Positions 1 through 10,951 of a stretch of DNA of 64,000 nt are shown here, piece by piece. Numbering within the stretch: the stretch's first letter is position 1; each line of letters starts with the position of its first letter. Where the stretch lies: NCBI GenBank assembly GCA_947646735.1, contig CANTFK010000528.1:62001-126000 (forward strand), read 5' to 3'. Both the position numbers and the translations under genes were made by a program. Below the pieces are notes generated by a model. It was not told where the DNA came from. It did no database searches and worked only from the letters and a program-made list of their open reading frames with translations. Source of the stretch: Peronospora farinosa (Eukaryota; Oomycota; Peronosporomycetes; Peronosporales; Peronosporaceae).

Positions 1-3000
1 GTTCATTGTTTTTGCGACCATGCTGGTCTGCATATTGTTTTTGCTTGTCCTGTGCGCTTGCCATCGCGTCACGGACTTTACGTGTGATGGCTAATCGCTC
101 ATCCACAAAGCGCTGAGCTTCGCTCACGCTTTTAGCATCCAGCTCGCCGATGACGCCGCCAAGAGGTCGTTCATGGGTCGACGCTGTTGATAACACTATA
201 GTGTCATCATCGAGGAGCGCTGGCATTTCTTGCCGTGCCTCCTCTGTGACACCTATAGGTGACGTGACCACTGCTAAATTAGCAGTGTCACTAGGGCAAC
301 CTTGGCCCTTTTTGGCGTTTGCACCGAGCGAAGTGAGGGGCCCTCCCCCACTAAGACTCGGGCTGCGTACAAACGAGACTGGCGTTCGAGGATGACGCAG
401 TCCGTTAATGTAAATCGGTGTTTCACCCGTACTGGCGTGAACACTGTTGTTAATAGCGAACTCTACAAATGGCAATTGCTTGCTCCATTCTTTGGGAGTC
501 GCTATTGTACGCAACACATCCGCCACGACTCGATTGGCCCGTTCTGTTTGGCCATCGGTCTGGGGATGATCAGCGGTTGACATGTGGAGCTTGCTACCCA
601 GCAGCTCAAACACATGTTGCCAAAAACCCGACGTAAAACGCGGATCCCGGTCCGATACTATGGACTCGGGCATCCCGTGTAGTCGATACACGTGATCCAG
701 GAACAAGAGGGCAGCCTCTTTTCCTGAGATCTTGGTGCTACATAATGCCAAATGCACCATCTTGCTCAGTCTGTCTACAAAGACGACGAGACACGTCCTG
801 CCTTTATGGTCAGGTGGTAAGCCAAACATGAAGTCCAAACTGACCGACTTCCAACATTCAGTTGGAATCGGCAGTGGCTTCAGTGGCGCACTGTTCGAAG
901 GTGCAGGCTTTATGCGCTGACACTCTTCGCAAGAGCGAATATAGTTGGCCACCCACCGATATAGGTGGGGTCACCAAAATTCCTCTGACACCCGTAAGAA
1001 TGTCTTTTCACGGCCCAGATGCCCACTAGATGGCGCATCATGGCACTCGTGAAGTATCATCAGCTTGAGATTTGTGTCATGAGGGACATAGATTCTCAAG
1101 GGATCACAGGGTGACAGTTGGTACCATAGCAGGCCATCACTGTAACTAAAGCGATTTATCTTCGCTTTGAGGTGCGACGGAAGGGTAACCTTTCGTCCAC
1201 CAAAATGATCCAACAGCAGGCGACAATGTTCGTCCTGACTGTAACACTTCTTGATATCGGATGCCATTGAGCTCGTCACATGGTAGGCCTTCATGGCTGC
1301 CAATGTTGACGACTCAACTTGTGCTTTCGCACGAGACACACTATCCTGGTGTCGTGCCTCGAAGTCTGGTCTGCGCGATAACGCGTCTGCCAAGACATTC
1401 GACTTACCCGGCTTATATTCAACTTTGAAATTGAATTCATAGAAGAATGTTAGCCATCTTGCCATTCTCGGCGAGAGGTGCGGTGAATTTATAGCGGTCC
1501 GCAGTGATGCGTGATCCGTATAAACCACAAAAGGTTCGGTGCCCAAGAGGTGCACCCGAAACTTCACAAGGGCATACTTAATTGAAAGTAGCTCCTTATC
1601 ATGCACAGGGTAATTCAGCTCGGCAGCTTTTAAAAGCCGAGACTGATAAGAAATGACACGGTCAACGCCGTTGTCATCCTTCTGCATGAGCGCGCTGCCG
1701 ATTGCAAAATTGCTTGCATCGCAGACGACGCTAAAGGGCTTATCCGCGTCTGGCAATGCCAAGACCGGTGCCTCTACAAGAGATTGATTCACTGAAGTGA
1801 ACGCATCTTCTTGTTCCTTTGACCAAGTCCATTCTGTATCCTTTTTCAAAAGGTCAGACAATGGCTTAGTCTACTCCGCATCATTCTTGCTGTACTTATG
1901 CAAGTAATTAGCGAGCCCAAGGAATTGGCGCAGATCCTTCACATGTCGTGGGACTGGCCATTCCTTTACAGCCTTTACCTTTTCTGGGTCTGCTCGTACA
2001 CCATGTGCACCTACGATGCAGCCCAATACAGGTATCTCGGGGATTACTATGACGCACTTTTGCAAGTTAACGTATAATCGGGCATCACCCAGAGTCTACA
2101 ACACAGCGTCTAAGTGACGCTTGTGCGACTCTATCGCGCTCAAACCGTCCTCCGCCCTACTATGCACGAATACATCGTCAAAGTAATGGGGCGCGTAGGC
2201 ACAGTGCTGACGCATCACGTGAGCCACCACTCGGTTGAATGTTGCCGGAGCATTTTTCAACCCTTGTGGCATCACAAGCCACTCCCATAGCATACCGCTT
2301 GGGGTGCTTACTGCCGTTTTGGCTACATCGGTATCTCTCATGAGAACCTGATAGTAGCCATCCTTCAGATCCAGCGCGGAAAAGATAGTTGACTTTCCCA
2401 TGGAATTCAACAAAACATCTTTCCGCGGGATCGGCGTTTGAGCTGGAATGGTGGCCGTGTTCAGCTTATTATAAGCATGAACCACGCGCCATCCACCTGG
2501 GGCTTTACGCACACAGAAGGTCGGGCTGCAGTGAGGCGACTTGCTCTCACGTCCATGTCCCGCCTTGGCTCGCTTGTCGAAGAACTCATCGATGTAATCG
2601 ACTTTTTCCTTCGGCAACGGCCATTGCCTGGTCACACAATACTTGGTGCCAGGCTCCAGGTCAATTTCGTGCCTGATGCCCCTATCGGCCGGTAGGCGGC
2701 TCGGCACTTCTGCTGAAAACACATCACGATGTTTCCACAGAAAATCATAGAACGGGCTGTCCTTCAAGGCATCCCAGCCTTGAGCAGCGAACCGTTTCTT
2801 TTTGTCGGTATCCAAGACGCTCTCATCCATTGTGCAACAGTCCACCACGTTCTCTTCTGGAACTGATGCGACTATCTCGTGGATCTTTCCTTCCTTTAGT
2901 TCGGACAGGAACAGATCCCACGTCATCTCCGAGAGATTTACTATCTCCTCGGCAGATGCCAAGACAAGTTGGAGCACCTCAACTGAGGATGCCTCCGGCA

Positions 3001-3835
3001 TTTTGTCTTCGACGGCCTCGAACAACTCGTTCGTAGGTCCGTCCTCTTGGACCGAGACTGATCCAAGGGTCACTCGTTTCGACGTGCCCTTGATCGTCTT
3101 AATACGTCTGGTGCTCGTTCTTCGAGTCACCACGCCCTTTGACCTGAAAGAAGGTGTCGTTGCTATCTCAGCTAAAGCACTCCTTCCAACCGCACCAGGA
3201 TCATGGCTCTGTGCCGGTTCTTGTGGCGCTTGACTTCCTGTCAGCCCACCATCAACTGCCACAGGCTCTCGGCTCTGTGCAGGACTATTGGACGCATGAC
3301 TATCTGTCATCGCCCCAATCACTACACCAGTCTTTTCGACCTGGGTAGGAATATGTGTCACCTGGCTTTCCGGCAGTGCACTCCCAACTACACCACTCCT
3401 TTCGAGCTGGGTAGTTCCTGGTGTCGATTGAAATACCGTCATCGCACCCTCGACTGTGTTGGACACAGCATAAGCCACATAAGCTTCTCGCAAGAGCACA
3501 TCCTTTCCGGTGTCTTGCGTAGAGCTAGCGACTGTGCGTGTACGCCAGTCTATTCATGGTTGGTGTTTAGCCAACCAAGGCATGCCTAGGATGAGGTCAT
3601 ACGGACTCTCCATACCTAGCACTGTGAGCTTCTCTTTACAGGAGAAGTCACTGAAACTGAAGACGAGTTCAACTTGAACTCCCTCCGATTTTACGAGCGC
3701 GCCGTTCGCTAAACGAACGATCGCCTCTTCTCGCTTGCCATCCTGGCAAAGCGACTCATAACTCGCCGGCCTCCTTTTCAGAGCCGCGAGTTCCACAAAG
3801 TTTTGTGATGCACCCGAATCCACGAGAAGGGTCAT
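1..3835 (-). pseudogene. A1 pol polyprotein, degenerate
   Basis: Decayed pol of copy A1. Protease is at about 3554-3835 (VDSGAS active-site triad). RT is at about 2096-2700 with the catalytic box YFDDVFVHS. RNase H is at about 1400-1860 ([20 protein letters not shown]). The integrase zinc-binding HHCC region starts near 1060 (GHLGREKT) and the catalytic-core fragments run from 970 to 1. A long acidic linker lies between protease and RT. Stops and frame changes fall near 3500-3550, 2066-2095, 1862-1870 and repeatedly below 970. A2 carries the same domains at high identity. No intact enzyme can be made from this copy. Confidence 0.88.
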
Positions 3836-3983
3836 CCTTGGTCATAGCCTCGTACTCGAGCGCTATAGACCAAAAGGGTTCAGGTCCGACCTTTCGAAAC
3901 CTCAGGGACTATGCTACCCATTTGTTCGATCACTCCGAACTTAGGGGTAGCTTCAGAGTCCGCGACAGTAGGGCATCCCGCCC

Positions 3984-5079
3984 CTACTGCGCTACCGCAT
4001 TTCCCGACCCATCTTGGGCAGGTGCTGAACCTGTGCGTCGTGCACGCTGGTTTTTCGCACCTCCCTTCGGGTTGGGAGACCTTTTGCTGGCTGCCTTAGC
4101 ACCAGCAGCTACTTTGGCATAGCAGCGAGCCATCATATGGCCTCGCTTGCCGCACTTGTAGCAGATCACATCTGCATTGCCTAACTCCATAGGAGTGGCA
4201 TCAGACCTTTCGGTCGACGGCCTGTAATAGGCTGTCGCCGAGGCGCTGTTGTAGGATTGCTCCTCAACTAAGGCAATGTCAATTGCCTCTTCCATCGTCG
4301 CTGGCACCTTTCTGAAAAGGGCCTGACGCGATGGGCCATGCCTAAGTCCATTCATGAACGTGGCTACCTTGATACGCTCTGGTATCGGTTCCCCATTGAT
4401 GGAAGCCGACAGCGAACGCATCTCCTGCACAAACTCTTGCAGAGAGCGTTTCGCCTGTCGTGCTCCAAAGAAGCGCGCCATAAGCAACACTTCGTTGTTA
4501 GGCGGCTGGTACATGGCGCGAATCTTTGCCTTAAATATCGCCCATGATGGAAATGCATCAGCATTAGCCATCAGCGCAGAGTATGCCCACTCTGACGCTT
4601 TGCCACGTAAGTTGGACATGGCATACGACACCATTCTGGTGTCGTCTTCGATGAGCTGCGCCACTCCACATGCTCCACTGTTAATAGCCAGTGAACAATC
4701 GTGTGAGGGCTAGTTCCATCGAACTTCGGAGGGTCCATCCGAATGGGCCTCGGTTGAGCAGGCCGGGCAGAGAGCGTCTCAACAGTTCTGTTGAGCGCCT
4801 CATTACGTGCTTGCTCAAGCCTAAGCTCATCCTGAGTCTTAGTGATGGACTAAGCGGTGGCTTGGCTGTTTACCTCGGACGCGTTTCTACGCTGTCCGAG
4901 CACAAACGCCTCAAATTGCTCCAACTGAGCAACATGTTGCTCCGACGACAATGTAAGAGGTTGACCATGGCTTGTTCACCAAGTCCCTGCGCCATATGCT
5001 CTGCCAACTCCCTTTGATGTTGGGAGAGGTGAGGGAAGTCACTCCAGTCCATATTAAGGACCATGTCAACCACACGCAC
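3984..5079 (-). pseudogene. A1 gag, degenerate
   Basis: Gag-like retroelement structural protein. The N-terminal piece lies at 4870-5079 and the main piece at 3984-4664. It contains the retrotransposon gag segment (RGKASEWAYSALMANADAF, FMNGLRHG) and one CCHC zinc knuckle near 4130-4170 (CYKCGKRGHMMARC), followed by a basic tail. Frame breaks between 4664 and 4870 separate the two pieces. The same protein in A2 at 52080-53171 is interrupted differently, by a stop in place of the Trp codon after KASE. Confidence 0.85.
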
Positions 5080-5103
5080 GCTCAGAGAGACGGGTCGTGG
5101 GAA

Positions 5104-5121
5104 GGACTACTAGTGCTACCA
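5104..5121 (-). other. Primer-binding site of A1
   Basis: Two bases inside the 5' LTR, the minus strand reads TGGTAGCACTAGTAGTCC. It starts with TGG, complementary to the CCA end of a tRNA, and the first eight bases fit the 3' end of initiator Met tRNA, the usual gypsy primer. Families B and A2 have the same start. Confidence 0.7.
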
Positions 5122-5123
5122 AG

Positions 5124-5723
5124 TGTAGACGGGCACTTCTACGAAGTTGCCTCGTACTACGAGCACACACCTTATGCACAAGCGAGGAAGCGGTTATACC
5201 GTCTTACCTTCGCGTGCGAGGGTGGTTAGGAGGTTGGTCGACTGCTTAAGCAGTCGTACCACCAGTTGCCTCTCGCTTAAGCGAGAGTGCAACGAACTTC
5301 TTAACAAGAAGGCACCGACGTCACGCAGAATCTTTTCAACTTCTCGTGGGTGGTGCGTATGTTTATGCAAATTCAAGACTGAGGTATATATAATGAATTA
5401 TAATTCAATATAAACTTAACTACCGATTAACTATATATATAAACATATATATATAGATCGGATACGCGACTCTTTAGAAGCGTATCCTGACGCATGAGCT
5501 TAAATCTAGATTTAAGACCGCAACTGACGTCCTTCTGAGACGTCGCGATGCCTAGCTTCAACTAGCGTCATCCCTTCCCATGTGAATCCAAAAATGGATA
5601 TCACATTCACGAGGGTGGATCACATTTGTGTATCGCACCTAAGTGACACGTCAAAAGTAATCATGGATACTTTTAGACCAAACATTAAGTGTATTACTTA
5701 ATGTTTACGTGTACCCTGTTACA
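5124..5723 (-). repeat. LTR of gypsy family A (copy A1)
   Basis: 600-bp LTR bounded by TG...CA as drawn on the plus strand (tgtagacggg ... ccctgttaca). It is homologous to the 588-bp and 586-bp LTRs of A2 at 42799-43386 and 53216-53801, but visibly more diverged from them (for example an extra run of TA dinucleotides near 5430-5455) than they are from each other. A1 is therefore an older, separate insertion. Confidence 0.92.
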
Positions 5724-6439
5724 GAATTGTAACAGTAGAGGCATTGATCAAGCGGTGAAAGAGATGATAAATGCTGCAGTCATACACACACTCAAGGCGA
5801 AAACCGAGTTGCCAAGGAAGGCGATCTAAAAAAACGTCGGCTATTGAAGCCGCTTCTTATGAAGCACCAGCACATGAGATTTACATTGCAGAACTTAAGA
5901 TAATTTTGCAGAGCCTCTCGATGCGGAACAGGTCATATAGGACAGTGAGTTCAATATATCGTCAACTGAGGGCTCTGGAAACAAACGATCTATTGCACTT
6001 GAAACCGGTGCGAAACCTAAAGAAAGCATGACAGAGATACTCGAGAGCATCCCGTGGTGACAAGGAGATTGCCAATGAAGACAAATAAACAGGCAATTGC
6101 GTCGAATGTGGAGAGTGATCGGATCGTAGCTATTCAATTGGTAGTGCACTGGACGAGAGATCCTGCGACAAAATAATGCTTCCTCCTCTGGTGTCATTGC
6201 CCGAGGTGAGTGACGGAATGGTCGAGAGAGCTCCACCACCCATTCCTCCGTCGTCGACCAGCTGGTCGCCTCCGTTGCCAAACTTCAAGCTCCGTTGTGT
6301 ACTGCTGCAGTCTACTTTCCAAGTTCCGGTAGTGTTAGTAACGGCAAGGTCCGTTAAACTGCTGGGAGTGTTTTTAGGGGTATTGCGAAACTTGTAGCGC
6401 TGCCATCCTCTTTCTTGGCGCGGAGACCTCTTGCTGTTC

Positions 6440-7560
6440 AGTCCCGCGTTGCTTCGATATAAGCCAAAGCCTGTCAGGCCAGAAAATCGATGTCTTTGCG
6501 TTGGGGATGACGTGTTTTACCCGCTGCGTCTTGCATGCTATCACTCCTCCCGTGTGTATGGGCGTATGCAAAGAGCGCTGGATTAATCTTATGGCGACTG
6601 GGCTTCGTGCTGGTAGAGGGATGCCACAGGAATTGCTTTTAAAGGTTCCTTAGTTGTTGCTCTGCCCTTGATGGCATCTCAAAGACAGCCGCTGTAAACA
6701 CACGGCTGGCAGCATTATTACGTTGAGAATCAAAACTCTGTTTTTGACACTGGTTGCGAGCCAAGTCGTTGTCGCCGTTGTATGTTACGGATACGCACAG
6801 CTTAGCTCGCAGTCTGCGCAGTCTAAGTATCATATCCGTGTGTCGTAATTCCTATGTTCCATGAAGATCCTCCCTGTCGACGACTGTGTTTAGAAACATA
6901 ATTTTACTATTTGTCGATTGTACCTTCAAGTCTGACATCCGTTTCACGATGTATATCACTCTAGTGTTGCGTCTCCTGCATAAACACCGCCAAATTGTCG
7001 ATGAAAGCCACAAACTTCTGTTCCACCAGCCCCTCCTGGCACTATAGACCTAGATCTCAGTATCTTGTTTAATTGCCAGCGCCAGTTTTTTTTGAGATGA
7101 GAAAGAGCAACGGGGTAATTGAGCACCCCTGCCGTCTTCCGAAGACCACCTCCTGTGGTTCAGCAAGTTATTCACAACGCTTTCCGAAAATTGAGCAAGA
7201 GAATGGCCCGACTGTGCAGAGCTGCCAGCTCCAGTTCGGCCTTGGCTGTTGCCAGGAAAGCCAGCATCATCATCACGATTTTGCGCATCTGCCTGCCATG
7301 GATGAAGCCTTGCTGCGACTATCCAATAGGTGTTTCCAATACTCATTGGGCTCGCGTCGCGATGATTTTTGTATAGACCTTGTATTCGGGTTGAGGAGTG
7401 CGATAGGGCGGTAGTCTCTAGCGTCATTAGTATCGTTTCTTACTTGTCAGCGGGATGATCAACCCCTGCAAGAGCTATTTTTTAAGAATTCCAGACATGG
7501 TAGTCCGTCAATGTATGTCTGTGTGCCAGAGCTGTGCCGGGGAGTGTGACATCAGAAGTG
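6440..7560 (-). pseudogene. LINE reverse transcriptase remnant
   Basis: Non-LTR retrotransposon remnant on the minus strand. In mixed frames it reads DYRPIALLNP (about 7390), then IATRAQ and [14 protein letters not shown] (about 7280-7340), the RT fingers/palm region with the conserved Q-G-F-x-x-G-R core. Further downstream it reads FLWHPSTSTKPSRHKINPA (about 6560-6640), a segment typical of the post-RT thumb region of oomycete L1-like LINEs. Stops and frameshifts are frequent, and no YADD box could be found in a good frame. The outer limits, perhaps reaching 5760, are unclear. Confidence 0.6.
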
Positions 7561-8482
7561 GTTGTTGCCTTTTTTCTGTAAGCCGTCTCGGTATTGTAGC
7601 CTTGTGATTACTACCAAAGTGCTGAATGTAGCTGGCTTGTAGCTCGATGGAACTGTTGGCGTTTGTAGTGGTACGTAGGCGTACATGTTGTTATGGGAGT
7701 GGACACCGTGTTTCGAGTTCGCTGTTTCATTTTCACCAGCATCTGTTGATCAGTTTCGGTGTGGTTGATGATGTTAGATTTTTAAGAAGGAATGACGAGC
7801 TATAAAGGCTAAGTTGCCTCCTGAACGCAAGCATAACCCCCTGACCACCCACAGAGAAAAGGAAAAAGTTACCTCCCGCAAGTATGCAAATTGATCTTAC
7901 GAAGATTGGGAGTCGACCAGTCGGTGCTCAGCGAGATCCTGTGTGTCTGGTCTTTAACAAAGTTCACACGTTAGAGGCCATAAACGTCGATGTGGAGGTG
8001 CTTGACGTCGTCGCTGCGGATGAAGAAGAAAAAGAACGGCCAAACGCATTGTCGCGTGAAAGAGGCTGGGTTGTGACACCGGAATCGGGGAGGCTTTGAC
8101 AATGCTGAGGACAAAAGATCTGATGTGTCGCTCGTGAAGATGAGAAAAAGTCCCGCTTCCGCTTCCCGAATGGTATAAAAAGCCGCTTTGAGAGACACTT
8201 CACCGTCGCAGTAAAACAGAAAAGGAGCAACGGGATTCTGCAGATCGTCAAGATCGCGCGATGGAAGTATGATCCAGCCAGCTTCAAGCAATATTTGCAT
8301 TTGAGCCGAGCAGGGTCACAGAAAATAGTAGGGAATTGTCTTCATCTGTACGGAGCGGTCCTAAGGATTGTTGTATATCAAGACTAAGCCATACTTGCAT
8401 ACTGATTAAGCACCGGATGGGGTCTTTTAGTCTTGTCACTTTTCATTTTGCTCTCAAGTAATCAATAGCTTCATTTGTGAAG
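7561..8482. other. Upstream region of the RXLR effector
   Basis: No convincing gene. A 71-codon open frame at 7884-8099 contains an acidic DEEEKER patch but no signal peptide, and nothing supports it as a gene. The stretch must hold the effector promoter. No clear TATA box or oomycete Inr core was identified with confidence. Confidence 0.4.
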
Positions 8483-9718
8483 ATGCCAGTTAAGCTCTCA
8501 CTCGCCAAGGCGCTGATTATTATCATGCTCGTCGTACTTTTGGCCACGGCAATGGAGACGACAGTAGGGCTACCAGAGGATGCCCAAGAATCAGATACGT
8601 TGCATGTGGATCATACACCCCTGACCTTGAGACAGAAGCGTTACTTGAGGTCAACCGCGAACCTAACGTCAAGCACACTACTGCAATCCAGTGTTGGTGC
8701 GAGAAGGCTGACTTCTCTTCTCTCGGAACTCAAGAAACTCTCTGCCAATATGGGTGAAAGTACGTCGGCGATCATCTCATCGGCCACTACACACTTTAAA
8801 GCGACAATGTTTGGCCATCAGCAGGAATTATCGAACGATAAGTTTATTGACCTGAAGCTCAACGATATGGAACAAAAGCTCTTTGATAACCCAAATCTCG
8901 ACAAGTGGATAGATTTCGTCAAGGCAAACACCCTTTCGCAAGAAGAAGCGGTTGCCCAAATGTGCAGGACTCTGTGGCACATGTTCCCAAAAAATAGTGA
9001 TAGACATGCATATCTGGTCAAAAATCTAGGTGGAGTAAAAGCTTTAGACAAACATGGGAAGATAGCTAAACTTCTTCGCGAACGTCAGATGGGGATATGG
9101 GCAAACCTGAGGATGACGCCAAAAGAAGCAAGCGAATATCTGGGTATGAACAGAGTATTGAAAGACGATCTAATTGACAGCCCAGAATTTACTATGTGGG
9201 GTGCTTACATGACCCAAAGACATCAGGGTTACCGTGACGCTCTCCATATCCTCGCAAAACAATTCGATTCAATAGATGCTGATCTGGTGAGGAAGCTAGC
9301 AGCAATTCACGTCGACAGTGAGAGCTTCTCTTTTGCCCAAGGCCTGATATATTATTACTGCTGGTTTTTGCGCCAGGCTAAAATAGATCCGGCCATATTT
9401 TACAAGGATCTAAAGTTTGATATTTCTCTATTCACGGAAAATATTTCCAAGTCCCTGTTGAAGGAACCGCTTGTCAGGATTTGGTTGGACTACACGTACT
9501 TGAAAGCGATGGTTCATTGGAAAATCAACGAAAACCAAGTGTTAAAAACACTTAACGATGTTTTTGGCGATGGTAATGGTATGAATATCCTTAAGAAACT
9601 AAAAGGAATGGATAATCTTGGCCGTGTTGGTGCAGAAAATGAAACGAATGATTTGGCAACGTCGATGGACAGGATTCTAGAGATATTAAAGAAGAATCAT
9701 ATTCCGCTGCAGGACTGA
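8483..9718 (+). CDS. Secreted RXLR-type effector, WY-like
   Basis: Single-exon gene of 411 residues starting at ATG 8483; the in-frame GTG two codons upstream is not a likely start. Residues 1-23 form a signal peptide (basic MPVK, then a long I/L/V core, A-T-A end). A canonical RXLR (RYLR) lies at 53-56, in the expected window 25-40 residues after cleavage. No EER follows. The body of about 350 residues is helical, with repeated Trp-containing modules (DKWIDFVK, MTPKEASEYLGM, TMWGAYMTQ, RIWLDYTYLK) in a pattern resembling WY/LWY folds. By family knowledge, such proteins are secreted and enter host plant cells to manipulate them; the target is unknown. A truncated paralogue lies at 63506. TE-rich flanks are typical for this class. 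Confidence 0.85.
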   Translation: MPVKLSLAKALIIIMLVVLLATAMETTVGLPEDAQESDTLHVDHTPLTLRQKRYLRSTANLTSSTLLQSSVGARRLTSLLSELKKLSANMGESTSAIISSATTHFKATMFGHQQELSNDKFIDLKLNDMEQKLFDNPNLDKWIDFVKANTLSQEEAVAQMCRTLWHMFPKNSDRHAYLVKNLGGVKALDKHGKIAKLLRERQMGIWANLRMTPKEASEYLGMNRVLKDDLIDSPEFTMWGAYMTQRHQGYRDALHILAKQFDSIDADLVRKLAAIHVDSESFSFAQGLIYYYCWFLRQAKIDPAIFYKDLKFDISLFTENISKSLLKEPLVRIWLDYTYLKAMVHWKINENQVLKTLNDVFGDGNGMNILKKLKGMDNLGRVGAENETNDLATSMDRILEILKKNHIPLQD

Positions 9719-9822
9719 TGAATCGAGTGGGCAGTTTGGGTGAATACGCCAATGTTGATGCTGATAACAAGGAATTTTTCGATATCGTGCCATTATTTCG
9801 ACTTTATCAAAAGTATTTTATA

Positions 9823-9828
9823 AATAAA
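9823..9828 (+). promoter_or_regulatory. Poly(A) signal of the effector gene
   Basis: An AATAAA hexamer about 105 bases after the effector stop codon, inside an AT-rich stretch, with a second AATA/TTTTCA context following. Its position suits 3' end formation. Confidence 0.5.
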
Positions 9829-10951
9829 ATACACTTTTCATACACTTTTTGTTTCGTTATTGTAAAGTTAATTGTCGAAATATAGCAACGAGTTAACGAG
9901 TAGTCAAATGCAATGACATACAGCCTTAGGAATCTGAAACTTGGTCTTCTTGTTTGCTGTGAGGGCGCCGCAATTCAAATAACTTGTAGTCGACTTTGTG
10001 CGCTTCTAGGGATGACGTTGAATACCTGAATATCAGCAACATCTTAGGTATTAAATTCGGTGCGAGACTGCGAGTAGGTCGAGTAGGACTGGCCATACCG
10101 AAGTTATGTTGTCCAGATCAAAAATTCTTCACTTTTTCCAAGACGTTGAAAGATTCTCAAAGAAGACGTTGATTTCCTAAAACGCACTACTTTTCTCTTC
10201 GAATCTTAGAGTGGGGCGCCTCATGTGCTACTGCTTCTTGCTCCAGCATCCAGCGCCTGAATAACTCACCACAAAAGTCTCGTATCATCAGAACAAGTAG
10301 CAACTCCCGTCTCCTCCTCCGCAGCCTTCGATATAAAGCTGTGCTGTTCAATCAGCGTCTTCCACTGCAGCGATTTTCGGAAAATTCTGCTTGTGACGTG
10401 AGTGAATCGTCACTTTTACCATTTTTTACCATTCTGGCATCGTCTAGCACCATGTCTTCCCTCGTTTTGCATCTCGATATTCCTGAAGAGCAGCAGCATT
10501 TCTGTGACGATAAAAGGATGAGAATAGTGAAGCCTTATCGAGCAATCAATACTGTCCAACACGTTAGTGTAACTGCATGGCATCCTTGCATGGTGCTTCA
10601 AATCGCCTTTATGTAGCTATCGTCTCCACATCAGAAAGAAGACAGAACCACTATTTCCCGAAAGTGGCTACAAGCGCTCTATAGCCTGCAACTTTGGCGA
10701 ACGATATCCAGTAGAGCGTCTTTCTTATCCAGTGATTCCAAAAGAAAAACACGAGTTTCTGTCCAAACAAGAAGCAGTTAGTATGATCTCACGGCCAGAA
10801 CACATGGAATTGCGGTTCTCCTACCTTCGCCTCCACTGTCATTCACCCCTGAAACATTAAAAGCAAACACCTTGTCATCGGTCTTGTCATTGACTGCTTG
10901 AGGCTTTTCAAACTATAAACAAAACGGTGCCCACACGTAATCACCAGTGAA
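9829..10951. other. Intergenic stretch, no gene found
   Basis: About 1.1 kb between the effector and the 3' end of the C2-domain gene. Short open frames (for example 10341-10616 plus, 10416-10601 minus) oppose each other and show no protein-like signature. The lower half must hold the 3' UTR of the C2 gene. Confidence 0.4.

Larger units (their letters stand above)
1..5723 (-). mobile_element. Gypsy family A copy A1, partial
   Basis: Ty3/gypsy LTR retrotransposon read on the minus strand. The 5' LTR lies at the high-coordinate end and the element leaves the window inside its integrase region. The order along the minus strand is LTR, primer-binding site, gag, protease, RT, RNase H, integrase. 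Position 1 matches about position 46509 of copy A2, so the chromodomain, the antisense ORF and the 3' LTR should lie just left of the window. The reading frame is broken several times, so this copy cannot be autonomous as it stands. Bases after the LTR (gaatt) are one half of an expected 5-bp target duplication; the other half is outside the window. Confidence 0.93.

Noticed and set aside
7884..8099. Possible small effector with DEEEKER (EER-like) patch
   Set aside because: No signal peptide and no RXLR before the acidic patch; the surrounding frame is closed.
10341..10616. 91-codon plus ORF downstream of the effector
   Set aside because: No domain, overlapping ORF on the other strand, and lies where the C2 gene 3' UTR should be.
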